64,000 bases of DNA from Thermoflexus hugenholtzii JAD2 (GTDB lineage: Bacteria; Chloroflexota; Chloroflexia; Chloroflexales; Roseiflexaceae). How positions within the stretch are numbered: position 1 is the first letter of the stretch; the number at the start of each line of letters is the position of its first letter. Under the pieces are notes generated by a model. The model was not told the DNA's origin. It was given only the letters and a program-made list of their open reading frames with translations, and searched no databases. A program made the position numbers and the translations under genes. This document shows positions 9,909 to 19,150 of this stretch, one piece after another. The stretch covers positions 1 through 64,000 of the forward strand of contig CAMCVW010000012.1 in the NCBI GenBank assembly GCA_945881915.1, in the 5' to 3' direction.

Positions 9909-10565
9909 TTATGTGTTCAGCTCTTCGTTCTCACTGTTAATCATAAATATAACACGCTCGCCGATATTGGTGGTGCGGTCAGCAAGCCGTTCGAGCATAT
10001 AGGTTATTTCGATGAGGATGAGACCGCTATCGAGGGTAGAGACATTGTTGGAAATCATGGCACGAATCTGTTCGTTGGCTTCGTCTTCGAGTGCGTCGAC
10101 GAGTGCATCGTTGTCAGATAGTCCACGTGCAATGGTTACATCGCGCTTCACATAGGCGTCCAGGCATTGTAACAACATTTGGTGCGAGAGCTCGCCCATG
10201 CGGATAATTGTGGCAGGAACAGGGACGATTGGGGCTTGGGCCAGCAAACGAGATACGCGTTTTGCTATTCCTTTGGCGTAGTCGCCGGCGCGTTCGAGTT
10301 CACTGGCAATTGCCGACGTGGCGAGGAGTGTACGCAGATCACTGGCGACAGGCTGTTGGGTAGCAATGAGTTCAAACACGTGTTCATCGATAATTTGGTG
10401 GGTACGATCTATCTCGCGGTCACCGGCCACGACATTGCTGGCGAGATTAGCGTCAGCATTCGCAAGTGCTTGGAGTGCATCCGATAGACCGAGTTCGACC
10501 CTACTGCCGATACGCAAGAGGTCGTCGTGAATGTTTTGGAGCTGTCGTGCATATCGTTGCCGCAT
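9909..10565 (-). CDS. phoU: PhoU-family phosphate regulator
   Basis: A 218-residue all-helical protein with the two repeats of the PhoU family. The metal-binding E-x-x-x-D motifs are visible as ELERAGDYAKGIA near residue 89 and LERLADRTTNIGERV near 191. PhoU restrains the Pst phosphate transporter and the PhoR kinase. Here no pst or phoBR genes are next to it, so it stands apart from its usual partners. The start has AGGAGA eight bases upstream. It is divergent from lepA. Confidence 0.93.
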   Translation of the reverse strand: MRQRYARQLQNIHDDLLRIGSRVELGLSDALQALANADANLASNVVAGDREIDRTHQIIDEHVFELIATQQPVASDLRTLLATSAIASELERAGDYAKGIAKRVSRLLAQAPIVPVPATIIRMGELSHQMLLQCLDAYVKRDVTIARGLSDNDALVDALEDEANEQIRAMISNNVSTLDSGLILIEITYMLERLADRTTNIGERVIFMINSENEELNT

Positions 10566-10640
10566 GGAGTTCTCCTCAAACGACTCTCACCCTATGGCAG
10601 AGGTCTCTGTGATATACTGTACAAATATCGGTCTACTGCA

Positions 10641-10670
10641 TTGTATTCCGTTGCTAATGGGCATTATACA
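10641..10670 (+). promoter_or_regulatory. Possible lepA promoter
   Basis: TTGTAT at 10641-10646 and TATACA at 10665-10670 are separated by 18 bases. Both are partial matches to the sigma-70 consensus. The position, about 70 bases before the lepA ATG, is reasonable. Confidence 0.35.
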
Positions 10671-10737
10671 TGTTTTTTCATAAGCTGTTGTTAACCTCCT
10701 GTAAAGGAATGTTGGCATTGGCAATGAGGGTATTTGC

Positions 10738-12555
10738 ATGCGTGACCGCAGTCTCATCCGCAATTTCAGTATCATTGCGCATATCGATCATGGCAAAACG
10801 ACGCTTTCGGACCGTTTTCTGGAGGTCACCGGCACTGTCTCGTCGCGTGATCGCCGTGACCAGCTCCTCGACGGGATGGACTTGGAACGCGAAAAAGGCA
10901 TCACCATCAAAGCCAAATCCGTACGGATGGAATATACCGCCAAAAACGGAAAAACCTATGAGCTCAATCTGATTGACTGTCCTGGTCACGTCGACTTCAC
11001 CTACGAAGTATCGCGGGCACTCGCTGCTTGCGAAGGAGCGATCCTCGTCGTCGATGCCTCACAAGGCGTCGAAGCACAGACACTAGCCAATGTCTATCTC
11101 GCCCTCGAACACAACCTCGAGATTGTGCCCGTGCTCAACAAAATCGATCTGCCAGGCGCACACCCGGATTTTGTCGCCCAAGAGGTCGAAAAAGTTCTGG
11201 GCGTCCCCGCAGAGGACGTGTTGCGCGCTTCGGCGAAGCAAGGGATCGGCATTCTCGAAATCCTCGAAGCCGTTGTCGAACGCGTTCCACCGCCGAGTGG
11301 TGAGATAAATGTCCCGTTGCGCGCGTTGATTTTCGATTCCCACTATGACGTCTACAAGGGTGTCATTGCCTACGTGCGTATCATGGAGGGGATGATCAAC
11401 AATTCCACCAATGTGCGCTTCATGCGTTCTGGTGTGGAATGTGCTGCGCTCGAAATTGGCTACTTCCACCCGACGATGATCCCCGTCGACTCGCTCGGAC
11501 CTGGTTCGGTGGGGTATATTGCCACCGGCCTCAAGCAAATCGGCGACGTGCAGGTGGGTGATACCGTGACGCTCGCCAACGACCCCGCGAGCGAGCCATT
11601 GCCTGGCTACCGCTTAGCCAAACCAGTGGTGTTTGCTGGTCTATACCCGGTGGAATCGAATGCTTACGTCGAGTTGCGCGAAGCACTCGAAAAACTCTCA
11701 CTCAACGATGCTGCACTCACCTATGCGCCCGAAAAGTCAGCTGCGTTGGGCTTCGGGTTCCGCTGTGGCTTTTTGGGCTTGCTCCATATGGAGATTGTCC
11801 GTGAGCGGCTCGAGCGAGAATACAATCTGACACTCTTGATTACCGCGCCGAGCGTGGAATACAATGTCATGCTCGATACCGGTGAGATTATTGCCGTCGC
11901 CAATCCATCCGACATGCCGGATGTCGCCCACATCTCTGCCATCGAAGAACCAGTGATGGCCATTACCGTCATCGTCCCGACCAAGTACATAGGTACGGTC
12001 ATGGAATTGGTCACGGGGAAGCGTGGTGCGTTTGTGGCGATGGACCACCTCGACCCGCAACGCGTCTCGCTCAAGTACAAAATCCCGCTCAACGAAATTG
12101 TCATCGACTTCTATGACCAGCTCAAGTCACGCACACAGGGGTATGCATCGCTCGACTACACGTTAGCCGGGTACCAAGAGTCTGAGTTGGTCAAGCTGGA
12201 TATTTTGGTCAATCACGTTCCCGTCGACGCTTTGTCGCTGATCGTGCACAAAGACAGCGCGTACAATTTGGGGCGGCAGCTCGTTGATCGTTTGCGTCGA
12301 TTGATTCCGCGCCAGATGTTTGAAGTACCCGTCCAAGCGGCAGTGGGAAGCCGCGTGATTGCCCGCGAATCCATCCGGGCCATGCGCAAAGACGTCTTGG
12401 CAAAGTGTTATGGTGGCGACATTAGCCGTAAGCGCAAATTGCTCGAAAAGCAAAAAGAAGGCAAGAAGCGCATGAAGATGGTCGGCAATGTCGAAATTCC
12501 GCAAGAAGCATTTATGGCTGTATTGTCGCTCGATGACGACGGCGATAACGATTAA
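10738..12555 (+). CDS. lepA: Elongation factor 4 (LepA)
   Basis: A 605-residue ribosomal GTPase, standard length, that back-translocates or remodels stalled ribosomes. The N terminus shows the P-loop AHIDHGKTT (residues 14-22), the G2 region [17 protein letters not shown] and NKIDLPGA. The C-terminal LepA-specific domain contains [20 protein letters not shown]. The start is preceded by GAGGG. It is intact and appears to be first in a run of plus-strand genes down to 16.9 kb. Confidence 0.97.
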   Translation: MRDRSLIRNFSIIAHIDHGKTTLSDRFLEVTGTVSSRDRRDQLLDGMDLEREKGITIKAKSVRMEYTAKNGKTYELNLIDCPGHVDFTYEVSRALAACEGAILVVDASQGVEAQTLANVYLALEHNLEIVPVLNKIDLPGAHPDFVAQEVEKVLGVPAEDVLRASAKQGIGILEILEAVVERVPPPSGEINVPLRALIFDSHYDVYKGVIAYVRIMEGMINNSTNVRFMRSGVECAALEIGYFHPTMIPVDSLGPGSVGYIATGLKQIGDVQVGDTVTLANDPASEPLPGYRLAKPVVFAGLYPVESNAYVELREALEKLSLNDAALTYAPEKSAALGFGFRCGFLGLLHMEIVRERLEREYNLTLLITAPSVEYNVMLDTGEIIAVANPSDMPDVAHISAIEEPVMAITVIVPTKYIGTVMELVTGKRGAFVAMDHLDPQRVSLKYKIPLNEIVIDFYDQLKSRTQGYASLDYTLAGYQESELVKLDILVNHVPVDALSLIVHKDSAYNLGRQLVDRLRRLIPRQMFEVPVQAAVGSRVIARESIRAMRKDVLAKCYGGDISRKRKLLEKQKEGKKRMKMVGNVEIPQEAFMAVLSLDDDGDND

Positions 12556-12616
12556 TACAACAGGCGCTGTGGTGGCGACCTGCGTACATCCCCAGGGATG
12601 AAGGAAGGAAGAGTTC

Positions 12617-13660
12617 ATGCGTCTGTTTGTTCGCGCGAGTGTCATCACGTTGTTTGCAGTGGTCCTCGCGGCCTGTTCAAACCCCATCAGTGATTTGATT
12701 GATCCACCACTCGCCAAAGTCGGCAGTGACGTTTTGCGCAAAAGCGAAGCGAATCTGCGCATCGATCGCCTCGAAGTGGGCATGCGCAAAAACCCAGACG
12801 TGACCACGATGCCTTCACGTGGTGAACTGGGCGCCATGGTGACCGAGCAATACGTCGTCCAACATATATTGATGGGTGTCGCAAAAGAGGCCGGTATCAC
12901 CGCGACTGATGCCCAGATTGATGCGCAGGTCGAAGAATTCCGGGCTGCAGTCAAGCAGAGTGGTGCGGGCGAACTTGATGTGGTCATTCGTGATCAATTG
13001 GGCTATGAAGGCGAAAAAGACGTAGCGTTCCGCGATTTTTGCACGTACTTCTTGGTACAGAAGCAACTCGCTGTGAGCCTAGTAACGACCGATACGGTCA
13101 GAGCAGAATTGACCACTTCGTTGACGGAACAGTCAAAATCAACCGAACTCAAAGCGCGTGCGTCACACATCCTCGTCACGAGTGAAGTCACAGCGACAAC
13201 GGTCATGACTCGCCTCAATGCAGGAGAAGACTTCGCTACCCTTGCGAAGGAATTCTCGCAGGATCCCGGCAGCAAGGAAACGGGCGGTGAGTTGGGTTGG
13301 GCAGGGAAAGGGCAGTTCGTTCCCGAATTCGAAAAAGCAATTTTTGATGATCTCAAGGTTGGCGAAGTCACCGCGGTGCCCGTCAAAACGCAGTACGGCT
13401 TCCACATTATCAAATTGTTTGAGCGCAGTGAACAGCCACTCATCGATCCAGCCAAAATCCCCGAGATGGTTGATGAGCAATTGGGCAGTACCCTCGATCA
13501 GAAACGATACGACGCGGTCACTGCAAAAATCGAAGAAGCACGTACCAAAGGCATCGAAGCAAAATCCATCGTGATTGCACCGACCGAAGTCGTCGCCACG
13601 GCGACCCCAGCCGTTGACGCCGCTCCGGCAGAGGCACCGACCGCCACCGCTGCCCCGTAG
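12617..13660 (+). CDS. Parvulin-type peptidyl-prolyl isomerase lipoprotein (PrsA/SurA-like)
   Basis: A 347-residue exported chaperone. The N terminus is a lipoprotein signal peptide with lipobox LAAC (Cys20). A SurA-like helical N domain follows, then a rotamase domain from about residue 180 (ASHILVTSE, then GGELGWAGKGQFVPEFEKAIF and YGFHIIKL). The tail is Ala/Pro/Thr-rich, a typical cell-surface spacer. It should sit on the outer face of the membrane and help fold secreted proteins. The ribosome binding site AAGGAAGG precedes the ATG. It lies 61 bases after lepA. Confidence 0.93.
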   Translation: MRLFVRASVITLFAVVLAACSNPISDLIDPPLAKVGSDVLRKSEANLRIDRLEVGMRKNPDVTTMPSRGELGAMVTEQYVVQHILMGVAKEAGITATDAQIDAQVEEFRAAVKQSGAGELDVVIRDQLGYEGEKDVAFRDFCTYFLVQKQLAVSLVTTDTVRAELTTSLTEQSKSTELKARASHILVTSEVTATTVMTRLNAGEDFATLAKEFSQDPGSKETGGELGWAGKGQFVPEFEKAIFDDLKVGEVTAVPVKTQYGFHIIKLFERSEQPLIDPAKIPEMVDEQLGSTLDQKRYDAVTAKIEEARTKGIEAKSIVIAPTEVVATATPAVDAAPAEAPTATAAP

Positions 13661-13687
13661 TATCTCAGAAACCAGACAGAGGGACCG

Positions 13688-15070
13688 ATGATTACGATCG
13701 CAGGCCTCGGTTTTAGTTCAGAACTCCCCGTTGGCGTCGCTGCACTCGTGCGAGCGACGCCAATGGTCTATGTACGCACCGTGGCGCATCCCGCTCTCCA
13801 CACAATGGGCGATGTGCTCATTCAGGGATGTGACGACCTCCTCGAAGTTCCAGACGCTGCTGCGCACATCGCAACACTGCTCTTGGCACATACAGAGGAT
13901 GTGCTCTACCTGGTCCCCGGTCATCCGCGCATCGCCGATGCAACCGTGGCGGCGCTGGTAGCAAAAGCGCCACAGCGATGCCGCATCATCGGGGGCGAAC
14001 ATCCTATTGATGCCTACGCAGACGAATTGGGCATCCATGGAGCTGCATCGAATGCTCAGTGGTGTGATGCGCTCGCATTTGTACCGGTCACTGACGCACG
14101 TGCTTCGTGGAGCACATTCCATGCCCACACCCCGTATCCACCTCTCGTCACTCCCTGCCCTGTGCGTGCGCATACAGAGGCATGGATATGCAACGTTTCG
14201 AGCGATATACTCTACCAACACAGCACTGCTCATCTGCGTAGCCATTATCCTGCCGAGGCCCGGTGTGCACTGCTGCGCGGGCATGGTTCGGTCGAATGGA
14301 CGACCGTCGGGGGAATGACATCCCCGCAGAAATTCCCACTGACGATATACCTGCCCGCCGTGGTGGCACTCGAAAACATCCGCAGTGTGGATGGGATTGT
14401 CTCTGTCGTCGAACGCCTCCTTGGACCGGGGGGCTGCCCCTGGGACCATGCACAGACGCCCGCATCGCTGCGACGAACCCTCCTCGAAGAGACCTACGAA
14501 GCCATCGATGCAATCGATCGCGGTGATGATCAGAGCCTTGCCGAAGAACTCGGCGATGTCCTTTTGAATATATTGATGCAAACCGAAATGGCGCGTCAAT
14601 CGGGCAGATTTACCCTCGAGGACGTCTACGCTGCGGTCACCACAAAATTTATTCGCCGGCATCCGCATGTCTTTGGAGATGTCGCTGCTCATGACGCAGA
14701 AGACGTCCTGAAACACTGGTATCGCATCAAAGCGACGGAGGGCGATGGTGCAACGACGCCCAAAAGTCCCCTGGCAGGCGTACCGTTGGCTTTGCCGGCG
14801 TTGACGGCAACGGCGGCGCTCATCAACAAATCGAAGCGCTATGGGATGCAGTTACAGGGTATGAGCATCGCTCCAATAGATGAAGGTCGCATGGGCGAGC
14901 AGTTGTTTGCCATAGCCGTCGCAGCGGCTCACCATAATCTCGATGCCGAGTCGGCCTTGCGGGCTATCAATGCGCAGTATCGGCGCCGCGTGGATGCACT
15001 GTATGGGCGTGACCAGCATCTGAATGGGCAATCACAGGAGTTGTGGCGCGATGCCGATAGCGATGCATGA
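13688..15070 (+). CDS. mazG: Tetrapyrrole-methylase-like domain fused to MazG pyrophosphohydrolase (YabN type)
   Basis: A 460-residue two-domain protein. Residues 1 to about 220 resemble a TP-methylase fold, opening MITIAGLGFSSELPVG and with VPGHPRIAD near residue 75. Residues about 230-460 are MazG, with LLGPGGCPWDHAQT, the metal-binding EETYEAIDAID (E-x-x-E type) and EELGDVLLN. MazG hydrolyses nucleoside triphosphates to monophosphates, cleaning the pool of damaged nucleotides. The fusion matches the Bacillus YabN arrangement. GAGGGA precedes the ATG. Its 3' end overlaps the next gene in another frame. Confidence 0.92.
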   Translation: MITIAGLGFSSELPVGVAALVRATPMVYVRTVAHPALHTMGDVLIQGCDDLLEVPDAAAHIATLLLAHTEDVLYLVPGHPRIADATVAALVAKAPQRCRIIGGEHPIDAYADELGIHGAASNAQWCDALAFVPVTDARASWSTFHAHTPYPPLVTPCPVRAHTEAWICNVSSDILYQHSTAHLRSHYPAEARCALLRGHGSVEWTTVGGMTSPQKFPLTIYLPAVVALENIRSVDGIVSVVERLLGPGGCPWDHAQTPASLRRTLLEETYEAIDAIDRGDDQSLAEELGDVLLNILMQTEMARQSGRFTLEDVYAAVTTKFIRRHPHVFGDVAAHDAEDVLKHWYRIKATEGDGATTPKSPLAGVPLALPALTATAALINKSKRYGMQLQGMSIAPIDEGRMGEQLFAIAVAAAHHNLDAESALRAINAQYRRRVDALYGRDQHLNGQSQELWRDADSDA

Positions 15071-15287
15071 GGTTCAACTCGATTTGGTGGTGATGCTCCG
15101 CAAGCCACACGCGTGTGGCGGCAATGCATGGCGGGTGGTACGCCTCGGTGCCGATGTGGGCGTGCGTTGCGAACAGTGCCAGCACCGCATTTTGTTACCG
15201 CGCAGCGACTTTGAACGGCGGGTCAGCAAAATCCTCGCACGCCCCACCCCACCACAAGGCCCCGAGCAACAGAGCGAAACCCCCTGA
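15051..15287 (+). CDS. DUF951 family small protein
   Basis: A 78-residue protein matching the DUF951 pattern: MLRKPHACGGNAWRVVRLGA, then CEQCQHRILLPRSDFERRV. The Cys residues (CGG, CEQC) suggest a zinc-binding site. Its function is not established; in many Gram-positive bacteria it neighbours translation or replication genes. I chose the ATG at 15051 because AGGAG lies ten bases upstream. It starts 20 bases inside the mazG end in another frame, so the two are probably coupled. Confidence 0.85.
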   Translation: MPIAMHEVQLDLVVMLRKPHACGGNAWRVVRLGADVGVRCEQCQHRILLPRSDFERRVSKILARPTPPQGPEQQSETP

Positions 15288-15338
15288 TCGTCGATTCACC
15301 CATTGCCCCAGTCTTGTTTTCTCAGAATATCAGAGTAT

Positions 15339-16247
15339 ATGCAGCAAAAACCCCGCGTGTTGTTCATTGTTGGTCAGACAGCAGTCGGAAAAAGCGCGTT
15401 GGCGCTCGCGGCAGCGCAGCATTATGGCGGTGAGATTATATCTGCCGACTCGCGGCAAATATACCGCCAGATGGATATCGGGACGGCCAAACCGACACGA
15501 TTGGAACGCGAACTCGTCCCGCATCATCTCATCGATGTTGTTGAACCAGATGGCAAGTACAGCCTTTCTATGTTTCGTAATGACGCCTTACGGGCGATAC
15601 ACGACTGTGTCGGGCGAGGTATCGTGCCGATTGTCGCTGGTGGAACGGGGCAGTATTTGGCTGCCTTGCTCGAAGGTTGGACGGTACCGGAGTTGCCGCC
15701 GAACGATGCGCTGCGTGCAGAGCTCGAGGAAGCAGCGGTCCGAGATGGTGCTGCAGTGCTGCATGCCCGGTTGGCAGTACTCGACCCCGTTGCTGCAGCC
15801 AGCATTCTGGCGACGAATGCGCGCCGGATTATTCGTGCGCTCGAAGTCTGCATTGGTACAGGGGAGCGGTTTTCGGCCCTGCAAAAGAAGGAACCATTGA
15901 CCTTTGCGCCCACCGTGGTATGGCTGCAAATGCCCACCGAGGCATTGTATGCACGCATCGATGCACGGGTCGACACCATGCTGAACAACGGGTTACTCGC
16001 TGAGGTCGAGGTGCTCCTTGCTGCTGGGTATCGATGGGGGTTGCCTGCCCTGTCGGGGATCGGCTACCATGAATTTAAGCCATATTTGGCACAAGAATGT
16101 ACGTTGGCTGATGCAGTGCAGCGGGTGAAATTCGATACACATGCATTCGCCCGTGGCCAGTCGAATTGGTTCAGACGCTTTAATACAATCATACATACTA
16201 AGCCGATGCAAATAGAGCAACTGTCATCTGTTTTTCACCCGGACTGA
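15339..16247 (+). CDS. miaA: tRNA dimethylallyltransferase (MiaA)
   Basis: A 302-residue enzyme that prenylates A37 of tRNAs reading UNN codons. The P-loop GQTAVGKS, the ISADSRQIYRQMDIGTAKP block and VAGGTGQY are all present, as is the GIGYHE motif in the C-terminal part. The ATG at 15339 starts directly at the family N terminus; a TTG 36 bases upstream is possible, but neither has a strong ribosome binding site. It follows the DUF951 gene closely. Confidence 0.95.
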   Translation: MQQKPRVLFIVGQTAVGKSALALAAAQHYGGEIISADSRQIYRQMDIGTAKPTRLERELVPHHLIDVVEPDGKYSLSMFRNDALRAIHDCVGRGIVPIVAGGTGQYLAALLEGWTVPELPPNDALRAELEEAAVRDGAAVLHARLAVLDPVAAASILATNARRIIRALEVCIGTGERFSALQKKEPLTFAPTVVWLQMPTEALYARIDARVDTMLNNGLLAEVEVLLAAGYRWGLPALSGIGYHEFKPYLAQECTLADAVQRVKFDTHAFARGQSNWFRRFNTIIHTKPMQIEQLSSVFHPD

Positions 16248-16289
16248 GGGTTGCACTGGTACAACGCAGGGGACAGAAGAGAGGTCAGT

Positions 16290-16916
16290 ATGAAATCTGT
16301 AACGTTGCGAATCAAGCCTATGCTTGCGATATTGTGCGTCGTCGTGATTGCAGTAGGAGCGTTGTTCATATCCCCGACGCCGCCAACGACTGCAACTGGT
16401 CGCGCATTCGAACCCGCGAAAGGGTGTTTATGGCGCGAGGCAAATGGGCGGGCTCATCGTTACGAAATCGTTACGTATTATGAAGATTTGACCTGGAATC
16501 AAGCAGACATGTTAGCATCACAGCGCACCTTCCGCGGCGTTAAGGGCCATTTGGCCACCATCACAAATGGTTCGGAGGATTGGTGTGTACGCACTGCGAT
16601 CCTCAATTTGTCAGGTCTACGTTGGGCCGATGCAACCGGTGCCTGGATCGGGGCGAATAGCTATGCGGTGGCAGGCAGGTTCCACTGGGCTGGCGGTCCA
16701 GAAAAAGGAATTCTGGTCAATCGCTGCGCCTTCTTGTGGTTCACGAACCAACCGGACAATCCCAACGTCGAACGGTGCGTCGCCTACATGTATCGTGATG
16801 GGTGGGTTGCTGGGAATAACTTTCCCTTTGATTCAGTGGTAACTAATTCGTTCTTCAAAGACAAAATGAAGCGCTTTGTGGTTGAGTACAGCGCGGCGGG
16901 AACGGTACTGAATTAA
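16290..16916 (+). CDS. Exported C-type-lectin-fold protein
   Basis: A 208-residue protein with a hydrophobic N-terminal segment (residues about 9-26) that is a signal peptide or membrane anchor. After it comes a single domain with the layout of C-type lectin folds: HRYEIVTYYEDLTWNQA, then GHLATITNGSEDWCV, GAWIGA, and near the end LWFTNQPDN with C-V-A-Y-M. The Cys pairs and the WIG-type core match that fold; a sugar ligand cannot be inferred. The ATG at 16290 has GAGG upstream. It is the last gene of the plus-strand run. Confidence 0.7.
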   Translation: MKSVTLRIKPMLAILCVVVIAVGALFISPTPPTTATGRAFEPAKGCLWREANGRAHRYEIVTYYEDLTWNQADMLASQRTFRGVKGHLATITNGSEDWCVRTAILNLSGLRWADATGAWIGANSYAVAGRFHWAGGPEKGILVNRCAFLWFTNQPDNPNVERCVAYMYRDGWVAGNNFPFDSVVTNSFFKDKMKRFVVEYSAAGTVLN

Positions 16917-17022
16917 TCCCGGGAACATTTTCCCCGGTCGTGCGTGCTCGAAAGGGGAATTTTCGTATTGGCAACCCTACCGGAACCTCGACTCATGACG
17001 AATCGAGGCATTCGTATAGTAA

Positions 17023-17527
17023 TTAGTACGTGTAGTAACCTGCGTCGTTGATATATTGCTTGTAGACGATCTGGACGACGGTGTCTGTGGCGGTGCCCTG
17101 CATTGGTTCCCATTCGTTCGTGAACTCGCAGCCAACGGAGTAGAAAGCGTTCATGAAGGTCAAATCACGGCCATTACGTGAGATCACCCATGCTTCGTTG
17201 ATCAAATTAGACATCGATTGGGTCTGCCGATTATTGGGATTGGTGCAAAACCCTTCGCTTTGAGAAGGGCGTTGATGGCGATGATTGATTCTTCAGGGGT
17301 TTTCTTGGTGTAATAGGTTACGTTACAGGCGTCATTCAGACCGACTTCAACCGCATCGTCGAGGATGGGAATTGCGCCTTGCACGAGTGGCGCCTTTGGT
17401 ACGACCGATGTCGGCTGTTTCAGATCAATTTGGGTAACTGCATCTGCACCCGGTTTGCTTCGAGAGCACGCACTCAGCAAAAATGCCAACGTCGGGATAG
17501 TAACAGGAGGAAACGTCCACGAATCAT
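17023..17527 (-). pseudogene. Small lipoprotein gene broken by two frameshifts
   Basis: Three overlapping pieces on the minus strand make one plausible protein of about 165 residues. The first, from ATG at 17527, encodes MIRGRFLLLLS, a charged start and hydrophobic core. A frame change near 17490-17495 joins it to TLAFLLSAC, completing a lipoprotein signal with lipobox LSAC. That frame continues to a stop at 17202, where a second shift (about 17215-17235) joins it to the segment starting SNLINEAWV and ending at 17023. The second segments overlap by 13 bases in different frames. The family is not recognised. It may be a true pseudogene or carry assembly errors. Confidence 0.65.
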
Positions 17528-17564
17528 AATCTTTCTTTCATGCAATACTCGTTGGTCAAAATCT

Positions 17565-17591
17565 CGCAGTCCACTCTAGCAGTGGACTGCG
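17565..17591 (-). terminator. Terminator after crtI
   Basis: A perfect 11-bp stem (CGCAGTCCACT and its complement) with a 5-base loop lies 13 bases past the crtI stop. TTTT follows within a few bases on the minus strand, and TTTT also follows on the plus strand, so it may work in both directions. Confidence 0.75.
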
Positions 17592-17604
17592 TTTTCGCGG
17601 ACAA

Positions 17605-19104
17605 TCACACGCCCACTGGATGGTCTTGGGTGATGAAGTGGACGGAGCTTTTGGCAGACTCGAGAATGGTGAGCAGCCCGCTGCCGGGGTGGACTGCACC
17701 GCCGACGAAGTACAAACCTGGCAGCCAGTCTGCCCGGATGTGCGGACGTAATGGACCCAGTTGGCCCCAATCGTGGCCGAGGTTAAACACGGCGCCGTTA
17801 TGAGTGCGGAAATCATCCTGCCACGTTTCGGCGACGAAGCATGTTTCACTGACAATATGCTCTGACACATCTGCATAGCCCAGTTCGTGCAGCCGCGACA
17901 CGATGTAGTCGCGGTATGATTGCTTATTGGCGTCCCAATCGACATTGTAGGTTGTGTTGGGAATCGGCACGAGCACAAAGATGGTGCTGTGGGAGTCGGG
18001 CGCGTTGCTCGGATCGAGGAGTGTTGGATTACACACGTAGAACGACGGGTCAGTGGTGTCGAGGGCAGAATCGTCGACGTATGGCGGCTCGATGCTCCGG
18101 ATGTGCTCTGACAGGTAGAGTTGATGATGCGGTGCATCAGCATAGACTTTGTCGAGTCCGAGGTAGAGCATGAACGTAGAGCACGAAAAGCGCATCGAAT
18201 CGAGCTTCTTGACGGTGTACGGACCGCGTTGCGCAGGGGTCAGGATGTGGTTGAGGGCATAGCCAAAATCTGCATTGGTGACGACGATATTGGCGGCTAC
18301 TTCGCTGCCATTCTCGAGCAACACACCGCGCACACGATTCTGAGAGGTGAGCACCCGGGCGACCGGTTTGCTGTAGTGAATGGTCACACCGAGATCCGAG
18401 GCTGCTTTGGCGAGACCACGGGCCAATGCAGAAAATCCACCTTTCGGATGCCAAATGCCGTCTTCGAATTCGAGCCACGAGACAAGGCTGAAGACGCTGG
18501 CTGACATTTTTGGATGCATGCCGAGGTATTTGGACGGGTATGCCATTGCATAGCAAAGTTGCTCGTCTTGGAAGTAGTTGAAGTAGTGGTCGTAGAGTGA
18601 CTCCCATGGGCGAAAACTGAGCGCGGTGATGACTTCACGTGGGTTGAGGTATCCGAGTATGGAACGTACAGGGGTACCCAAGTAGGGACCGTAGCCGGCA
18701 TCGTTTTTGCGAATGTGCTCTGTGTACCATTTATCAAACTTCTCGGGCAAATCGGCGCGCCGGGCAGCTAATTGTTCTTTGAATGCATCGAGGTCAGAGG
18801 TCAAATCGATGATTGATTTGTCCCAAAACTTGAGGCGCGTGTTGGGGCTGACACGTAGCAATGTGACATAATCATCAAACTGCAGCCCACAAGCATTGAA
18901 TAACTCGTGGTAGACGCGTGGGACCTGCAGAATGGACGGGCCAGTGTCAAAGTTGTAGCCGTCTTTTGAAAAGCCGCGCATACGCCCACCAGGGATGGCT
19001 TCGGCTTCGTAGATATGAACGTCGTAGCCAGTCTTGGCGAGACGCATGGCTGTGGCGAGTCCGCCAGGACCTGCGCCGATGATGACAACCTTCTGTTTGG
19101 CCAT
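17605..19104 (-). CDS. crtI: CrtI-type phytoene desaturase/carotenoid oxidoreductase
   Basis: A 499-residue FAD enzyme of the CrtI family. The dinucleotide motif GAGPGGLATAMRLAK is at residues 9-23, followed by GGRMRGF and DTGPSIL, and the C-terminal family signature GLYFVGGAVHPGSGL is present. CrtI enzymes introduce double bonds into phytoene and related carotenes. CrtD- or ketolase-type relatives share this fold, so the exact substrate is open. The ATG at 19104 is chosen because GAGAGG lies upstream. It is 46 bases after the pseudokinase gene, in what looks like one transcription unit. Confidence 0.88.
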   Translation of the reverse strand: MAKQKVVIIGAGPGGLATAMRLAKTGYDVHIYEAEAIPGGRMRGFSKDGYNFDTGPSILQVPRVYHELFNACGLQFDDYVTLLRVSPNTRLKFWDKSIIDLTSDLDAFKEQLAARRADLPEKFDKWYTEHIRKNDAGYGPYLGTPVRSILGYLNPREVITALSFRPWESLYDHYFNYFQDEQLCYAMAYPSKYLGMHPKMSASVFSLVSWLEFEDGIWHPKGGFSALARGLAKAASDLGVTIHYSKPVARVLTSQNRVRGVLLENGSEVAANIVVTNADFGYALNHILTPAQRGPYTVKKLDSMRFSCSTFMLYLGLDKVYADAPHHQLYLSEHIRSIEPPYVDDSALDTTDPSFYVCNPTLLDPSNAPDSHSTIFVLVPIPNTTYNVDWDANKQSYRDYIVSRLHELGYADVSEHIVSETCFVAETWQDDFRTHNGAVFNLGHDWGQLGPLRPHIRADWLPGLYFVGGAVHPGSGLLTILESAKSSVHFITQDHPVGV

Positions 19105-19150
19105 AACAGTGCCTCTCGTGTGTGATTGTGACTCCACTGAAGGGAGTTCG

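Noticed and set aside
16290-16916. Diversity-generating retroelement target
   Set aside because: No reverse transcriptase gene and no template repeat in the window.
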